Below, piece after piece: positions 1-7,896 of a DNA stretch of 64,000 nt. A program made the position numbers and the translations under genes. Source of the DNA: Streptomyces soli (GTDB taxonomy: Bacteria > Actinomycetota > Actinomycetes > Streptomycetales > Streptomycetaceae); NCBI RefSeq assembly GCF_003999195.1, contig NZ_RJVR01000259.1, positions 56,750 to 120,749 on the forward strand, read 5' to 3'. The notes beneath the pieces were generated by a model. The model saw nothing but the letters and a program-made list of their open reading frames with translations. It had not been told where the DNA came from and did no database searches. Numbering within the stretch: position 1 is the stretch's first letter; the number at the start of each line of letters is the position of its first letter.

Positions 1-75
1 GGCCCATCCGGACCTCCGGGCGGAGGCCGCTGAGGCCGTGATCTGCGGCGCGACCGGGGGTGGTTCGAGGGCCAT
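1..75 (-). CDS. 5' end of an unidentified protein, runs off the window
   Basis: An ATG on the minus strand at 73-75 is preceded by a clear Shine-Dalgarno (AGGAG, spacing about 8) and is followed by an open frame to the window edge. Only 25 residues are visible (MALEPPPVAPQITASAAS and on), too few to name a family. It would be transcribed divergently from the membrane-protein gene at 301. The ribosome binding site is the only real support; the reading could be chance in GC-rich DNA. Confidence 0.4.
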   Translation of the reverse strand, partial: MALEPPPVAPQITASAASARRSGWA

Positions 76-300
76 CGGCGTTTCTCCTGACGCTGGGCCG
101 GGGACGTACGCAACGGGCGGGCCCGTGGCATTCCAGGAGTCGGGCCGGCGGGAGGGGAAGTTCCGGCGGTCCGCCGTGATGCGGGTCACAGTACGTCCGG
201 GGCGCGGCTGGGCCCTGTCTGATCGCGTCCCATCGCGGGATCGCGGCCCGACGGGTGCGGATCGGCCCCCTTCTCGCCCGTGCGGAGGGCTGGTGGCACG

Positions 301-918
301 ATGACGGCCATGACCACCGGGCCTGCCTTCCGCCTTGCGCGCGCCGCGATCTTCGCGGCGGTGTGTGTGGCGACGACGGCCCTGGGGCACGCCCTGATGT
401 CCGAGGCTGTGCCGGGGTGGGCGGTGGCGTACGCCTTCGCCGCCACGACCGCCGGTGCGTGGTGGCTGGCCAGTCGCCGGGAACGTGGCGCGCTGGCGGT
501 GACCGGGTCGACCGTGGTGGCCCAGCTGGCGCTGCACGGTCTGTTCGCGGGTGCGCAGGCGTTTGAACACGCCCCCGCCGCCGCTGACGGTATGTCAGGT
601 ACGGCCATGGCGCACATGCATCAAGCCGCTGGACCGGGCTGGTCGGTGGGCATGACGCTCGCGCACACGCTGGCCGCGCTGGTCTGCGGCCTGTGGTTGT
701 GGCGGGGCGAAGCGGCCGTCTTCCGGGTCGGCCGGGCGCTGGCGGCCTTCGTCTTCGCGCCGTTGCGGCGGGCCCGGCGGGCGCATGGAATCGCCGGTAC
801 GCGGCCGGCGGCCGTACGACGCCGGGTGGCCGCCGGCCCGCTGCTGCCGCCGCACCGGGTGCTGCTGCGGCACGCCGTGTCCCGCAGGGGTCCGCCGGTC
901 CCGCCGCTCTGCTGCTGA
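301..918 (+). CDS. small integral membrane protein, function unknown
   Basis: A 205-residue protein with four or five hydrophobic stretches (about residues 12-30, 38-55, 66-88, 112-135 and 141-155), a short His/Met patch (MAHMHQ) between helices three and four, and a basic C-terminal tail ending in two cysteines. A GTG at 280 is in frame, but the ATG at 301 (or 310) fits the membrane start better because the first helix then begins about ten residues in. It lies 93 bases ahead of an ECF sigma factor on the same strand, so it may be its membrane partner, but no zinc-finger anti-sigma motif is visible. The His/Met/Cys content hints at metal handling; this is only inference. Confidence 0.6.
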   Translation: MTAMTTGPAFRLARAAIFAAVCVATTALGHALMSEAVPGWAVAYAFAATTAGAWWLASRRERGALAVTGSTVVAQLALHGLFAGAQAFEHAPAAADGMSGTAMAHMHQAAGPGWSVGMTLAHTLAALVCGLWLWRGEAAVFRVGRALAAFVFAPLRRARRAHGIAGTRPAAVRRRVAAGPLLPPHRVLLRHAVSRRGPPVPPLCC

Positions 919-1011
919 CCGCCCGGTCCCGCTGATCCGTGGATGACGGGCGGAGTCCCGGCGTGCCCGCTCTCAGGGCCGCACAACCCACGTATCCGAA
1001 GGACCCTGTCG

Positions 1012-1593
1012 ATGACCCCTGCCCTTGTACGGGATCGCACCCGCGACGACGAACAGGTCACCCGATGGGCGCTCGCCGCCGGCACGGGCGACCGTGACGC
1101 GATCGAGCGCTTCGTACGCGCCACCCACCGCGATGTCTGGCGCTTCGTCGCCCACCTCAGCGCTGACGTACCCGGCGCCGACGACCTCACCCAGGAGACC
1201 TTTCTGCGGGCGCTCACCGGCCTGCCGCGCTTCGCCGGCCGCTCCTGCGCCCGCACCTGGCTGCTGTCGATCGCCCGCCGGGTGGTCGTGGACCGCTACC
1301 GTTCGGCGGCCGCCAGGCCCCGCATCGCCGCCAACTGCGACTGGCAGGCGGCGGCGGAGCGTACCCAGTTGCGCGGCTTGCCCGGCTTTGAGGAGGGCGT
1401 GGCACTGCTCGATCTGCTGAACGTCCTGGACGCCGCGCGTCGCGAGGCGTTCGTCCTCACCCAGCTGCTGGACCTGCCCTACGCCGAGGCCGCCGACGTG
1501 GTCGGCTGCCCGATCGGGACCGTACGTTCCCGCGTGGCCCGGGCCCGCGAGGACCTGACGGCGCTGCTGGCGGCGGCCGCCCGCCTCAGTTAG
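1012..1593 (+). CDS. ECF RNA polymerase sigma factor
   Basis: A 193-residue group-4 sigma factor that directs RNA polymerase to alternative promoters. Region 2 spans about residues 30-98 and contains the typical DDLTQETF helix, and the C-terminal region 4 helix-turn-helix (about 133-185) carries LPYAEAADVVGCPIGTVRSR. The frame is open upstream to 943, but the ATG at 1012 begins just ahead of the conserved region, as usual in the family. No zf-HC2 anti-sigma gene lies downstream; the nearest candidate partner is the membrane protein just upstream. A perfect hairpin 17 bases after the stop ends the unit. It resembles the SigC/ECF41-free short ECFs of actinobacteria; the exact group cannot be set by eye. 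Confidence 0.88.
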   Translation: MTPALVRDRTRDDEQVTRWALAAGTGDRDAIERFVRATHRDVWRFVAHLSADVPGADDLTQETFLRALTGLPRFAGRSCARTWLLSIARRVVVDRYRSAAARPRIAANCDWQAAAERTQLRGLPGFEEGVALLDLLNVLDAARREAFVLTQLLDLPYAEAADVVGCPIGTVRSRVARAREDLTALLAAAARLS

Positions 1594-1609
1594 TCGGGAC
1601 GGCCCGGCC

Positions 1610-1639
1610 TGTGGTTCCCGGGGCGGCCCGGGAACCACA
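1610..1639 (+). terminator. hairpin terminator after the ECF sigma gene
   Basis: A perfect 13-bp inverted repeat (TGTGGTTCCCGGG and its complement) with a GCGG loop lies 17 bases after the sigma-factor stop. No U-run follows, which is normal for actinobacterial terminators. Confidence 0.75.
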
Positions 1640-1798
1640 GGTGGCCGAAGCACGGGGAGGGCACGAGCGCACACCCGGCCACCCTTGCGCCCCCGCGCCG
1701 GGCTGCGGGCGCGCTTCCCGCCCGGACCGTACGGGTAATTGCCGGGCAGTCCGGGCGGTCGGTCATCCCTCCGACCGCCGGAACCGAGCGGGAGGTCG

Positions 1799-2020
1799 AT
1801 GACCATGTCCGAGATCAATGGCCTGGAGCCGGTGGCCACGTTCTGCGGAAACTGCAACTGCGGCTGCCCCGAGCTGTTCGTCGACCCCGGCGCCCCGGCC
1901 GAGCGCCGGGTCGTGCTCACCGACGACTTCGGGCAGCGCGTCCAGATGAGCGCCGACCAGTTCTCCTCCCTGGTCGAGGAGGCCAAGGCCGGCAAGCTCG
2001 ACGGCGTAGCCACCGCCTAG
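1799..2020 (+). CDS. small CxxCxCxCP cysteine-rich protein
   Basis: A 73-residue acidic protein whose residues 16-24 contain four closely packed cysteines (CGNCNCGCP). The remainder is a smooth, soluble sequence with a LTDDFGQRVQMS strand and a C-terminal helix (LVEEAKAGKL). Two ATGs are possible, at 1799 and 1805; the GGGAGG at about 1788-1793 favours the first. There is no signal peptide or membrane segment. The cluster could bind a metal ion or be a modified core, but no maturase gene is adjacent. Its TAG stop is also the first three bases of a MITE-like element, so the natural C-terminus may be altered. I do not recognise a characterised family. Confidence 0.7.
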   Translation: MTMSEINGLEPVATFCGNCNCGCPELFVDPGAPAERRVVLTDDFGQRVQMSADQFSSLVEEAKAGKLDGVATA

Positions 2021-2231
2021 GGCCTGGCCGGCGGATCAGGGTCGGACAGGCCGCGGCTCCCCAGCCTTCGGCCGGTGGGGGCACTCCCCCAGCCTTCGGC
2101 CGGTGGGGGCACTCCCCCAGCCTTCGGCCGGGGGGACCCCCACCCAACCGCCAGGCTAGGGGAGGACCCCCACCCAGCCGCCAGGCTGGGGGAGCGTCGT
2201 GGCCCCGGCCATCATCCGCCGGACAGGCCCC
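2018..2231. repeat. MITE-like element with terminal inverted repeats (copy A)
   Basis: The ends GGGCCTGGCCGGCGGATCAG (left) and, in reverse complement, GGGCCTGTCCGGCGGATGAT (right) match at 22 of 26 positions. The roughly 210-bp interior is made of short palindromic blocks of the CCAGCCTTCGGCCGG and CAGCCGCCAGGCTGG type and has no coding capacity. It has the structure of a non-autonomous transposon relic, and related ends recur at 42.2 kb. Confidence 0.7.
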
Positions 2232-2298
2232 AGCGCTCACCCACCCGGCGGCCCGCACGAATCCGGTGCGGGCCGCCGTGTGGGTGCCGGCCGAAGAA

Positions 2299-2559
2299 TC
2301 AGTCCGCCGATCGCATGGCGGGGATGACCAGGTCGACCGGCCCCGCGCCGTGGCCGCTCTTGCACGAGTCGTGGCAGTCCTTCTCCAGGCTGCAGCACAG
2401 CGAGCAGATCGCACCCTGGTGGAACGGGCAGCCCGCGATGTCGGGACGCTCGAAGTCCTCCGCGCAGACCGTGCAGGTCATGGTGACGGCGCAGAGGAGG
2501 CCGTCCTCCAGGACGAGGGGCTCGGCCAGGTCGTCGGCCCTGGACGGTGAGCACGCCAA
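2299..2559 (-). CDS. short cysteine-rich protein or gene remnant
   Basis: An 86-residue frame from a TTG start, 17 bases downstream of the DUF4387 gene on the same strand. Nine cysteines and three histidines fall in two groups, CTVC followed by CPFH, and CSLCC followed by CHDSC, a double zinc-knuckle arrangement. A similar Cys-rich tail occurs at the C-terminus of some large purine/allantoin-type permeases, so this may be the 3' fragment of such a transporter, or a small free-standing metal-binding protein of the operon. There is no transmembrane sequence left. No good Shine-Dalgarno is seen ahead of the TTG, which favours a remnant or translation coupled to the upstream gene. Confidence 0.45.
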   Translation of the reverse strand: MACSPSRADDLAEPLVLEDGLLCAVTMTCTVCAEDFERPDIAGCPFHQGAICSLCCSLEKDCHDSCKSGHGAGPVDLVIPAMRSAD

Positions 2560-2576
2560 CGGGTCAGCCCAGGTGG

Positions 2577-2900
2577 CTACCTGACGCGGGGCGCGGGGAC
2601 GGCGAGGTCGATGAGCGGGGCGTGCTGCTGGCCGCCGTAGGAGTCCGGGTCTTCGAGGTCGCCCTGGCGGACGGGGCGGGGGAAGGAGACCTTGACCGCC
2701 TGGGCGCGGTCGTGGTGGACGATCAGGACGTGCGCCGGGTCGGTGCCGTAGAGCCTGGCGAAGAGCGGCGCGGTGAGTACGCCGGAGTCACGGAGGCGCT
2801 CGTATGTGGCCTGGTCCTTGGCGACGAAGTCGAAGGTGAGCCAGAACGGTCCGGCGTTCTTGGAACGGATCAGGGAGCACAGGTCCAGCAGCCGGGTCAC
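2577..2900 (-). CDS. DUF4387 family protein
   Basis: A 107-residue protein beginning MTRLLDLCSLIRSKNAGPF, with the LIRSKNAGPFWLTFDF signature of DUF4387. In many bacteria this domain is the small partner of AtuA-like DUF1446 proteins, either fused or as the next gene, and here its ATG overlaps the AtuA stop by four bases (ATGA), so the two are translationally coupled. The biochemical role is not established; a subunit or partner of a CoA-ester or hydroxy-acid processing enzyme is the usual guess. Length is normal for the family and nothing is missing. Confidence 0.85.
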   Translation of the reverse strand: MTRLLDLCSLIRSKNAGPFWLTFDFVAKDQATYERLRDSGVLTAPLFARLYGTDPAHVLIVHHDRAQAVKVSFPRPVRQGDLEDPDSYGGQQHAPLIDLAVPAPRVR

Positions 2901-4288
2901 GGCGCGACCTCCTCATGGACGGTACGGAAGGGTTCGTGCGGGGTGTCGGGGACCAGCACGTGGTGGAGGGTGAAGCGGTAGGCCGGGCCGCGGTCGGTCT
3001 CGGGCGGCGAGAAGGGGTAGGCGATCGTGCTGGCCAGGCCCGCGTACTCGGGGACGGGCAGGTGGGAGCTGGCGTGGGCGACGAAGGTCGCCACCGCGTG
3101 CGCGATCTCCTGGGTGGGCGCGGTGACGGTGATCAGGACGCCCAACTCGTGCACGGGCTCGTCGCGCGCGGGGTCGAGTGGTCCGAGGACGGCGTCGCGG
3201 CCGTAGAGGCGGTAGTCGACCTTTACGTCGTCGGGGTCGACGCGGCCGTCGAACACGTCGCGGATCTTGGCCCGGAAGTAGTCCTGCGCCTTGGGCAGCA
3301 ATTGGGGCAGTTGCTCGATGACCACGCGGTCGCGGATACCTCCGACGGCGATGGTCTGGTAGCCGATCAGCTGTGAGCCCTCCAGCTTGTTCGTGTAGTC
3401 CGTGCCCGGCCGGTAGACGGCGCCGGAGACGCGGACCCGGCGGTCGTCGAGCGCGGCGTAGGTGGCGTCCGTGGTGTCGAGGGTGCCGGAGGGCTCGGTG
3501 ATCAGGAACGGGTCGGCGTTCTCGTACAGGGTGTGCGCGGCCACCGAGTGCGGGGTCAGGCGGAGTTCGGGATCCAGGGGCTCCACGTCGAAGTGGTCGT
3601 CGCGCAGATGGACGAACAGGCCGTCGGCGGCGGGCGGGACCGCGCAGGCCGCACCGCACTCGACGGTCTTGGCCGCGTGCCAGACCAGACCCGGGTCGGC
3701 GCCCAGGGCGTGCGGGACTGCGGCGTACAGGGCGGTGTCGCTGGCGCGGCCGGCCAACACCACCTCGGCGCCCTCGCTCAGCGCCTGTTGGATCGGCTCG
3801 ACGCCCATCATCGCGACGACATGACCGGACGTCAGGGTGTGCAGGTCGAGCGGCGGCGCGCCGTCCAGCGGGCGGATGCGCCCTTCCGCATACCGCTGTG
3901 CGAGGTGGCCGGGGTCCTGGTCGGCGTAGATGAGGGCGAGCTTGAAGGACAGGGCCTCCTGCACCGCGATCTCGCGGGCGATGCCGGCCACCAGGTCTAC
4001 CCCGGCGTCGCGACCGCTGGTGCCGCAGGAGCCGATGATCAACGGTACGCCGAGCCGGTCGCGGGCCTTCAGCAGCAGCCGCAGATCGCGGGCGACAGCC
4101 TCGCGTGAAAGCTTGGGTTGCCCGCTGCCGAGGTACGCGGGGCCGCTGTCCGTCGAGCCGGCGTCGCAGGCGATGACGTGCGGGCGCAGGGCCACCCCGC
4201 GCTCCAGTGACTCTGCACGGAAGCCCGCGCCGAGAGCGCCGGTCGGCGCCAGGATCCTTATCTCCGGGGGTGGTGTAGGTGCTGTCAT
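2897..4288 (-). CDS. AtuA-like acyclic terpene utilisation protein (DUF1446)
   Basis: A 463-residue protein matching the DUF1446/AtuA family, whose founding member belongs to the citronellol/geraniol degradation cluster of Pseudomonas. The N-terminus IRILAPTGALGAGFRAES and the following ACDAGSTDSGP segment are typical, and the LIIGSCGTSG and HALGADPGLVWHAAKTVE blocks are intact. It is cytoplasmic and has no signal sequence. Together with DUF4387 downstream and the GntR regulator and ABC transporter upstream it forms one minus-strand catabolic unit. Many homologues act in pathways other than terpenes, so the substrate is unknown. A perfect TGCTATAGCA palindrome lies 28 bases upstream of the start and probably controls this promoter. 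Confidence 0.85.
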   Translation of the reverse strand: MTAPTPPPEIRILAPTGALGAGFRAESLERGVALRPHVIACDAGSTDSGPAYLGSGQPKLSREAVARDLRLLLKARDRLGVPLIIGSCGTSGRDAGVDLVAGIAREIAVQEALSFKLALIYADQDPGHLAQRYAEGRIRPLDGAPPLDLHTLTSGHVVAMMGVEPIQQALSEGAEVVLAGRASDTALYAAVPHALGADPGLVWHAAKTVECGAACAVPPAADGLFVHLRDDHFDVEPLDPELRLTPHSVAAHTLYENADPFLITEPSGTLDTTDATYAALDDRRVRVSGAVYRPGTDYTNKLEGSQLIGYQTIAVGGIRDRVVIEQLPQLLPKAQDYFRAKIRDVFDGRVDPDDVKVDYRLYGRDAVLGPLDPARDEPVHELGVLITVTAPTQEIAHAVATFVAHASSHLPVPEYAGLASTIAYPFSPPETDRGPAYRFTLHHVLVPDTPHEPFRTVHEEVAP

Positions 4289-4315
4289 CGGCTTTACTTC
4301 CCTCTTCTTTCTATA

Positions 4316-4325
4316 TGCTATAGCA
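4316..4325. promoter_or_regulatory. palindromic operator site 1 (TGCTATAGCA)
   Basis: A perfect 10-bp palindrome followed by AAT, between the AtuA-like gene and the GntR gene. Two near copies (5126-5135, 7700-7709) precede the other promoters of the same gene group, which is why I read it as the binding site of the GntR protein encoded at 4401-5117. Confidence 0.65.
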
Positions 4326-4400
4326 AATGGGACGACAAGGCAGTCTGCTGTCCGGCCGACTGTCGGCGACCGCCGTCGGCTCAGGCGTCCTCAGACGTCC

Positions 4401-5117
4401 TCAGGCGTCCCAGCCCGCCAGGTCCGCGGCAGCGGAGGCCGCATGGGTGCGGGCCAGCTGTTCCGCGCGCTCCGGGTCGCCGTCCCGCACCGCGGCCAGG
4501 ATCTCGCGGTGCTGCCCGTACCGCCGGAGCTGGCCCGGCGACGACACCGCGAGCTGCGCGGAGGCGATGCTCAGGCGCTCGTTGCGGCTGAACGCCCGCA
4601 CCTGCTCCAGGGCCCGGGCGAGCTGGGCGTTGTCGGCCGCCGCCTCGACCCCGGCGTGGAAGGTGCGAACGGCGTCGAAGATGCGCTCGACCTGGACGGG
4701 GTTCAGGGTCCGGCCGGCGTCACGGTCCGCACGCAGGAGGAATGCCGCCTCGTCGGCGGTGTCCAGCAGGCGCTCCAGCTCGGCAAGTTGGCGTTCGGTG
4801 GCCTTCTCCGCGGCGAAGCGGGCGGCGACGCCTTCGAGTGCGGCCTCGATGATGCCGCTTTCGGTACGGGCCTTGGGTGAGACGGTCGCCACCCGCAGCG
4901 AGCGCGGTCCCGTACGTTCCACCAACTGCTCCTGCTCCAGTCGGCGCAGGGCCTCACGCACCGGCGTCGGGCTGACGCCCAGGCTCGCGGCCAGCCCGCG
5001 TTCGGTGATCTTCGCGCCCCAGCGCAGGTCGCCGCCGATGATCGCCGCGCGCAGGGCCCGGTACGCCTGGTCAGCAAGGGAGTGAGAGGTCAGGGCGGGC
5101 AGCGTCATGACGTCCAT
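4401..5117 (-). CDS. GntR family (FCD) transcriptional regulator
   Basis: A 238-residue regulator. The winged helix spans about residues 14-78 (SLADQAYRALRAAIIGGDL, then SPTPVREALRRLE, the classic GntR recognition-helix region), and the C-terminal FCD ligand domain about 85-215 has the expected histidines (TFHAG, GQHREIL) that usually hold a metal and a carboxylate ligand. The frame is open to 5144, but ATG 5117 (or 5108) sits correctly before the DNA-binding domain. The gene lies between the transporter and the AtuA genes of the same strand and has an operator-like palindrome nine bases upstream of its start, so autoregulation is likely. Confidence 0.9.
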   Translation of the reverse strand: MDVMTLPALTSHSLADQAYRALRAAIIGGDLRWGAKITERGLAASLGVSPTPVREALRRLEQEQLVERTGPRSLRVATVSPKARTESGIIEAALEGVAARFAAEKATERQLAELERLLDTADEAAFLLRADRDAGRTLNPVQVERIFDAVRTFHAGVEAAADNAQLARALEQVRAFSRNERLSIASAQLAVSSPGQLRRYGQHREILAAVRDGDPERAEQLARTHAASAAADLAGWDA

Positions 5118-5125
5118 TTGATGTC

Positions 5126-5135
5126 TGCTACAGCA
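5126..5135. promoter_or_regulatory. palindromic operator site 2 (TGCTACAGCA)
   Basis: One mismatch from site 1. It sits between the ATPase stop and the GntR start, where it would allow autorepression of the regulator. Confidence 0.6.
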
Positions 5136-5140
5136 CATTG

Positions 5141-6232
5141 TCAATCGACGATCACGCTGGCGGCGTCCTCGGTCACAGTGACGTGCACGTCTCCCTCGCC
5201 GAGCCGGTGCGGGGTGAGAGCCGTCAGCGCCACCTGGCCGACGGCCAGGGAGTAGAGGTAGCGGTCACCGAGGAAGGTCTCGTGCGTGATCTTGGCGGGC
5301 CGGCCCGCCGGCTCGCCCGCGGACTCCGCCCCGTTCCCGGCCTCGGGCCCCGCGATGACCAGCGCTTCCGGCCGTACGGCAAGGGTGACCGTCTCGTCGC
5401 CGGGCGGAGCATCGGCGCGGAAGGGCACCGTACCCGGCAGGCCGGGCACGTCGAGCTGCCAGCCGCCGCCCGCGGCCTTGCGCGCGGTCCCGGTGAGGAA
5501 GTTGCAGCGGCCCAGGAACTCGGCGACGAAGCGCGTGCCGGGATGGTGGTAGACGTCGGACGGGGTGCCCGCGCGGACGATCCGCCCCTGGTGCATGACC
5601 AGGATCTGGTCGCTCATGGCCAGGGCCTCGGTCTGGTCGTGGGTGACGAAGACGGTGGTGATGCCGAGGTCGCGTTGTAGGTCGGTGAGCCAGTCGCGGG
5701 CGCGTTCGCGCAGCTTGGCGTCGAGGTTGGAGAACGGCTCGTCCAGCAGCAGCGCGGTCGGCGCGTGGGACAGTGCCCGGGCGAGGGCGACGCGCTGCTG
5801 CTGGCCGCCGGAGAGCTGGTGGGGGTGGGCGTCGGCGCGGTCGGCGAGTTCGACGAGTTCCAGGACCGTACGGACGCGGTGCTGGATCTCCTGCTTGCCG
5901 GCGCGGCGCAGCCTGAGCGGGTAGGCCACGTTCTGGCCCACCGTCATATGGGGGAAGAGCGCGTAGGACTGGAACACCACCCCCAGCGCGCGGCGCTCCG
6001 CGGGCAGGTCGTGGCCGGCGGCGGCGTCGAAGAGCACGCGATCGCCGTGGTGGATCGTGCCGCCGTCGGGGGTGTGGAAGCCCGCGATGGCCATCAGCGA
6101 TGTGGTCTTGCCGCAGCCGCTGGGCCCGAGCAGCGTGGTGAAGGTGCCGTCGGCGACGGTGAAGTCGACATCGTCCAGGATCCGGGTCGAGCCGAGGGTC
6201 TGGGTGAGATGGCGGACGGAGAGTTCAGGCAT
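5141..6232 (-). CDS. ABC transporter ATP-binding protein, Fe/polyamine type
   Basis: A 363-residue ATPase of the spermidine/putrescine, iron(III) and 2-aminoethylphosphonate importer group. Walker A is GPSGCGKT (36-43), the signature LSGGQQQR starts at 140, Walker B LLLDEP is at 161-166, and a VTHDQTEA switch follows. Residues after about 240 form the TOBE domain expected in this group. It overlaps the permease gene by eight bases, so the two are coupled. No substrate-binding protein gene is visible in the window. The neighbouring AtuA/DUF4387 pair suggests that the cargo is the organic acid or terpenoid acid degraded by that pathway rather than iron. Confidence 0.92.
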   Translation of the reverse strand: MPELSVRHLTQTLGSTRILDDVDFTVADGTFTTLLGPSGCGKTTSLMAIAGFHTPDGGTIHHGDRVLFDAAAGHDLPAERRALGVVFQSYALFPHMTVGQNVAYPLRLRRAGKQEIQHRVRTVLELVELADRADAHPHQLSGGQQQRVALARALSHAPTALLLDEPFSNLDAKLRERARDWLTDLQRDLGITTVFVTHDQTEALAMSDQILVMHQGRIVRAGTPSDVYHHPGTRFVAEFLGRCNFLTGTARKAAGGGWQLDVPGLPGTVPFRADAPPGDETVTLAVRPEALVIAGPEAGNGAESAGEPAGRPAKITHETFLGDRYLYSLAVGQVALTALTPHRLGEGDVHVTVTEDAASVIVD

Positions 6233-7676
6233 GTCGTCGGGCTTTCTTCAGCAGGGTCCAGCCGAAGCCGACCGTGAGGGCGACGGCCACGAGCAGGACC
6301 TGGACGAGTGCGAGGGCGGCGACGGGTCCCGGCAGGCCCTTGGCCCAGGTCTGGAGCATGGTGGTGCCGAGCAGCTCCGTATCGGGCTTGGCCAGGAACA
6401 CCACGGGGTCGTAGTCGCTGACGAGGGTGACGAACATCAGCACCATCGCGCTGCGCAGCGCCGGGCGCAGCAGCGGGAGGGTGACGGTGCGGGTGGTGGT
6501 CCACCAGCCGGCGCCCGACGCGGTGGCCGCCTTGTCGAGTTCGGGGTTGAGCCGGGCGAGCGCCGGGGCCAGGACGACGTACGCCAGGGTCAGGTTCCGT
6601 ACGCAGAGCGCGAGCAGTTCGCCCGACAGGCTGTTACGGAGCAGTGCGCCTGGCCAGTTGACGATCAGGAACAGCCAGAAGAAGCCGACGCCGAAGACGA
6701 TGCCCGGGGTGGCTCTCGGATAGACCAGCAGCGCGGGCAGGGTGCGGCGCAGCCGGAAGCCGGAGCGGTGCGCGAGGACCGTGGCGAGCGAGACCAGGGC
6801 GACGGTGGCGACGCTGCCGATGGCGGCGATGAGCAGGCTGTTGGTGAACGCGCGGTGCAGCGTGGGGTCGCGCCAGATCTGCGACCAGTTGGCCCCGTTC
6901 CACAGCTGCCAGGGCGGTACGAGGGTGGTGAGGTCGGTGACCGAGGACATCAGACCGAGGCCGAGCAGCGGAATGACGCTGGTGACGACCACGAATCCGC
7001 CCGCCCCGATCGCCAGCGGAAGCCTCCAGCGGCCCAGCCGGATCGGCCGGGCGGGCGGCGTCGCCCGCGCGGAGGAGGCGTAACGGGCCTGGTGGCGCAT
7101 CAGCAGGCTCCGTACGACCAGGATCCCGGAGACGAGGAGGAGCAGCAGGATCGCGCCGGCCGAGACGATGGGCGGGTCGGGGGTGGCGCTGCCGGTCCAG
7201 ACGCCGTAGAGGTAGCTGGCGATGAAGTCGATGCCGGCCGGGCGGCCGAGGAACAGCGGCAGGCCCAGGACCTCCATGCACAGGGCGAAGATCAGCAGGG
7301 AGCTGTCCAGCATGGCGGACCGCAGGGTGGGCAGGGTGACGGACTTCAGCACCTGCCGGTTGCCGCCGCCGCTGGCCCGTACGGCGTCCTCCAGGGTGCC
7401 GTCACCGCCTTCCAGGACGGCCGAGCAGGTCAGATAGGCGACGGGGAGGGTGACGACGGCGCCCAGAACGGAGATGCCGGGCAGCGATTCGAGGTTCCAG
7501 GCGGGCAGGTGCAGGTTGGTGGACCACAGCTGGGTCAGATAGCCGACCGGCCCGTACAGGGACTCCCAGCCGACGATCAGGCCGAGCGGCGGGATCAGCA
7601 GTGGCGCGAGCAGCGCCGGGCCGAGCCACCGCCTGCCCGGCAGGTCGCATCGGTGCAAACAGCGGGCTCGCGCCAT
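6225..7676 (-). CDS. ABC transporter permease, N-terminally truncated
   Basis: A 483-residue double-domain permease of the iron(III)/thiamine/phosphonate type. Both EAA loops are present (EDAVRASGGGNRQVLKSVTLP and DKAATASGAGWWTTTRTVTLP), showing two fused permease domains. Intact relatives are usually about 550 residues and have two or three helices before the segment that reads RTDLPGRR; here that segment (RCDLPGRRW) begins at residue 9, so the first 70-130 residues are missing. The ATG at 7676 has no good Shine-Dalgarno. This looks like a 5' deletion that also removed a substrate-binding gene, leaving a probably non-functional transporter, although the promoter-proximal operator is kept. 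Confidence 0.8.
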   Translation of the reverse strand: MARARCLHRCDLPGRRWLGPALLAPLLIPPLGLIVGWESLYGPVGYLTQLWSTNLHLPAWNLESLPGISVLGAVVTLPVAYLTCSAVLEGGDGTLEDAVRASGGGNRQVLKSVTLPTLRSAMLDSSLLIFALCMEVLGLPLFLGRPAGIDFIASYLYGVWTGSATPDPPIVSAGAILLLLLVSGILVVRSLLMRHQARYASSARATPPARPIRLGRWRLPLAIGAGGFVVVTSVIPLLGLGLMSSVTDLTTLVPPWQLWNGANWSQIWRDPTLHRAFTNSLLIAAIGSVATVALVSLATVLAHRSGFRLRRTLPALLVYPRATPGIVFGVGFFWLFLIVNWPGALLRNSLSGELLALCVRNLTLAYVVLAPALARLNPELDKAATASGAGWWTTTRTVTLPLLRPALRSAMVLMFVTLVSDYDPVVFLAKPDTELLGTTMLQTWAKGLPGPVAALALVQVLLVAVALTVGFGWTLLKKARRHA

Positions 7677-7699
7677 CGAACGGCAGAGGGTGTGCTATT

Positions 7700-7709
7700 T
7701 GCTATGGCA
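7700..7709. promoter_or_regulatory. palindromic operator site 3 (TGCTATGGCA)
   Basis: In reverse complement this is TGCCATAGCAAAT, which matches TGCTATAGCAAAT of site 1 in 12 of 13 positions. It lies 24 bases upstream of the truncated permease. Confidence 0.6.
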
Positions 7710-7896
7710 GATCAGAGCACCGAGGCTTCCGGGGTGTCAAGGCGTCGATAACCTGCCCGTCATCCGTTCCCAATCTCCCTGAAACGCGGCGCACGGGCGA
7801 GCCGGCCGCTTAAGCGAATCAAAAGGTGTCGCTTCCTACGGTCGGTCAGCGTCGGCCGGTCCTGCCTCGGGACCGGCCCGCCCCAAGGAGGCTGAT

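Noticed and set aside
2040..2200. Regularly spaced short repeats resembling a CRISPR array
   Set aside because: Units are palindromic, overlap each other, have no unique spacers of constant length and lie within a MITE-like element; no cas genes are present.
6057..7751. 564-codon plus-strand frame rich in Gln, Asp and Gly
   Set aside because: Antisense shadow of the ABC permease and ATPase genes, with biased composition and no ribosome binding site.
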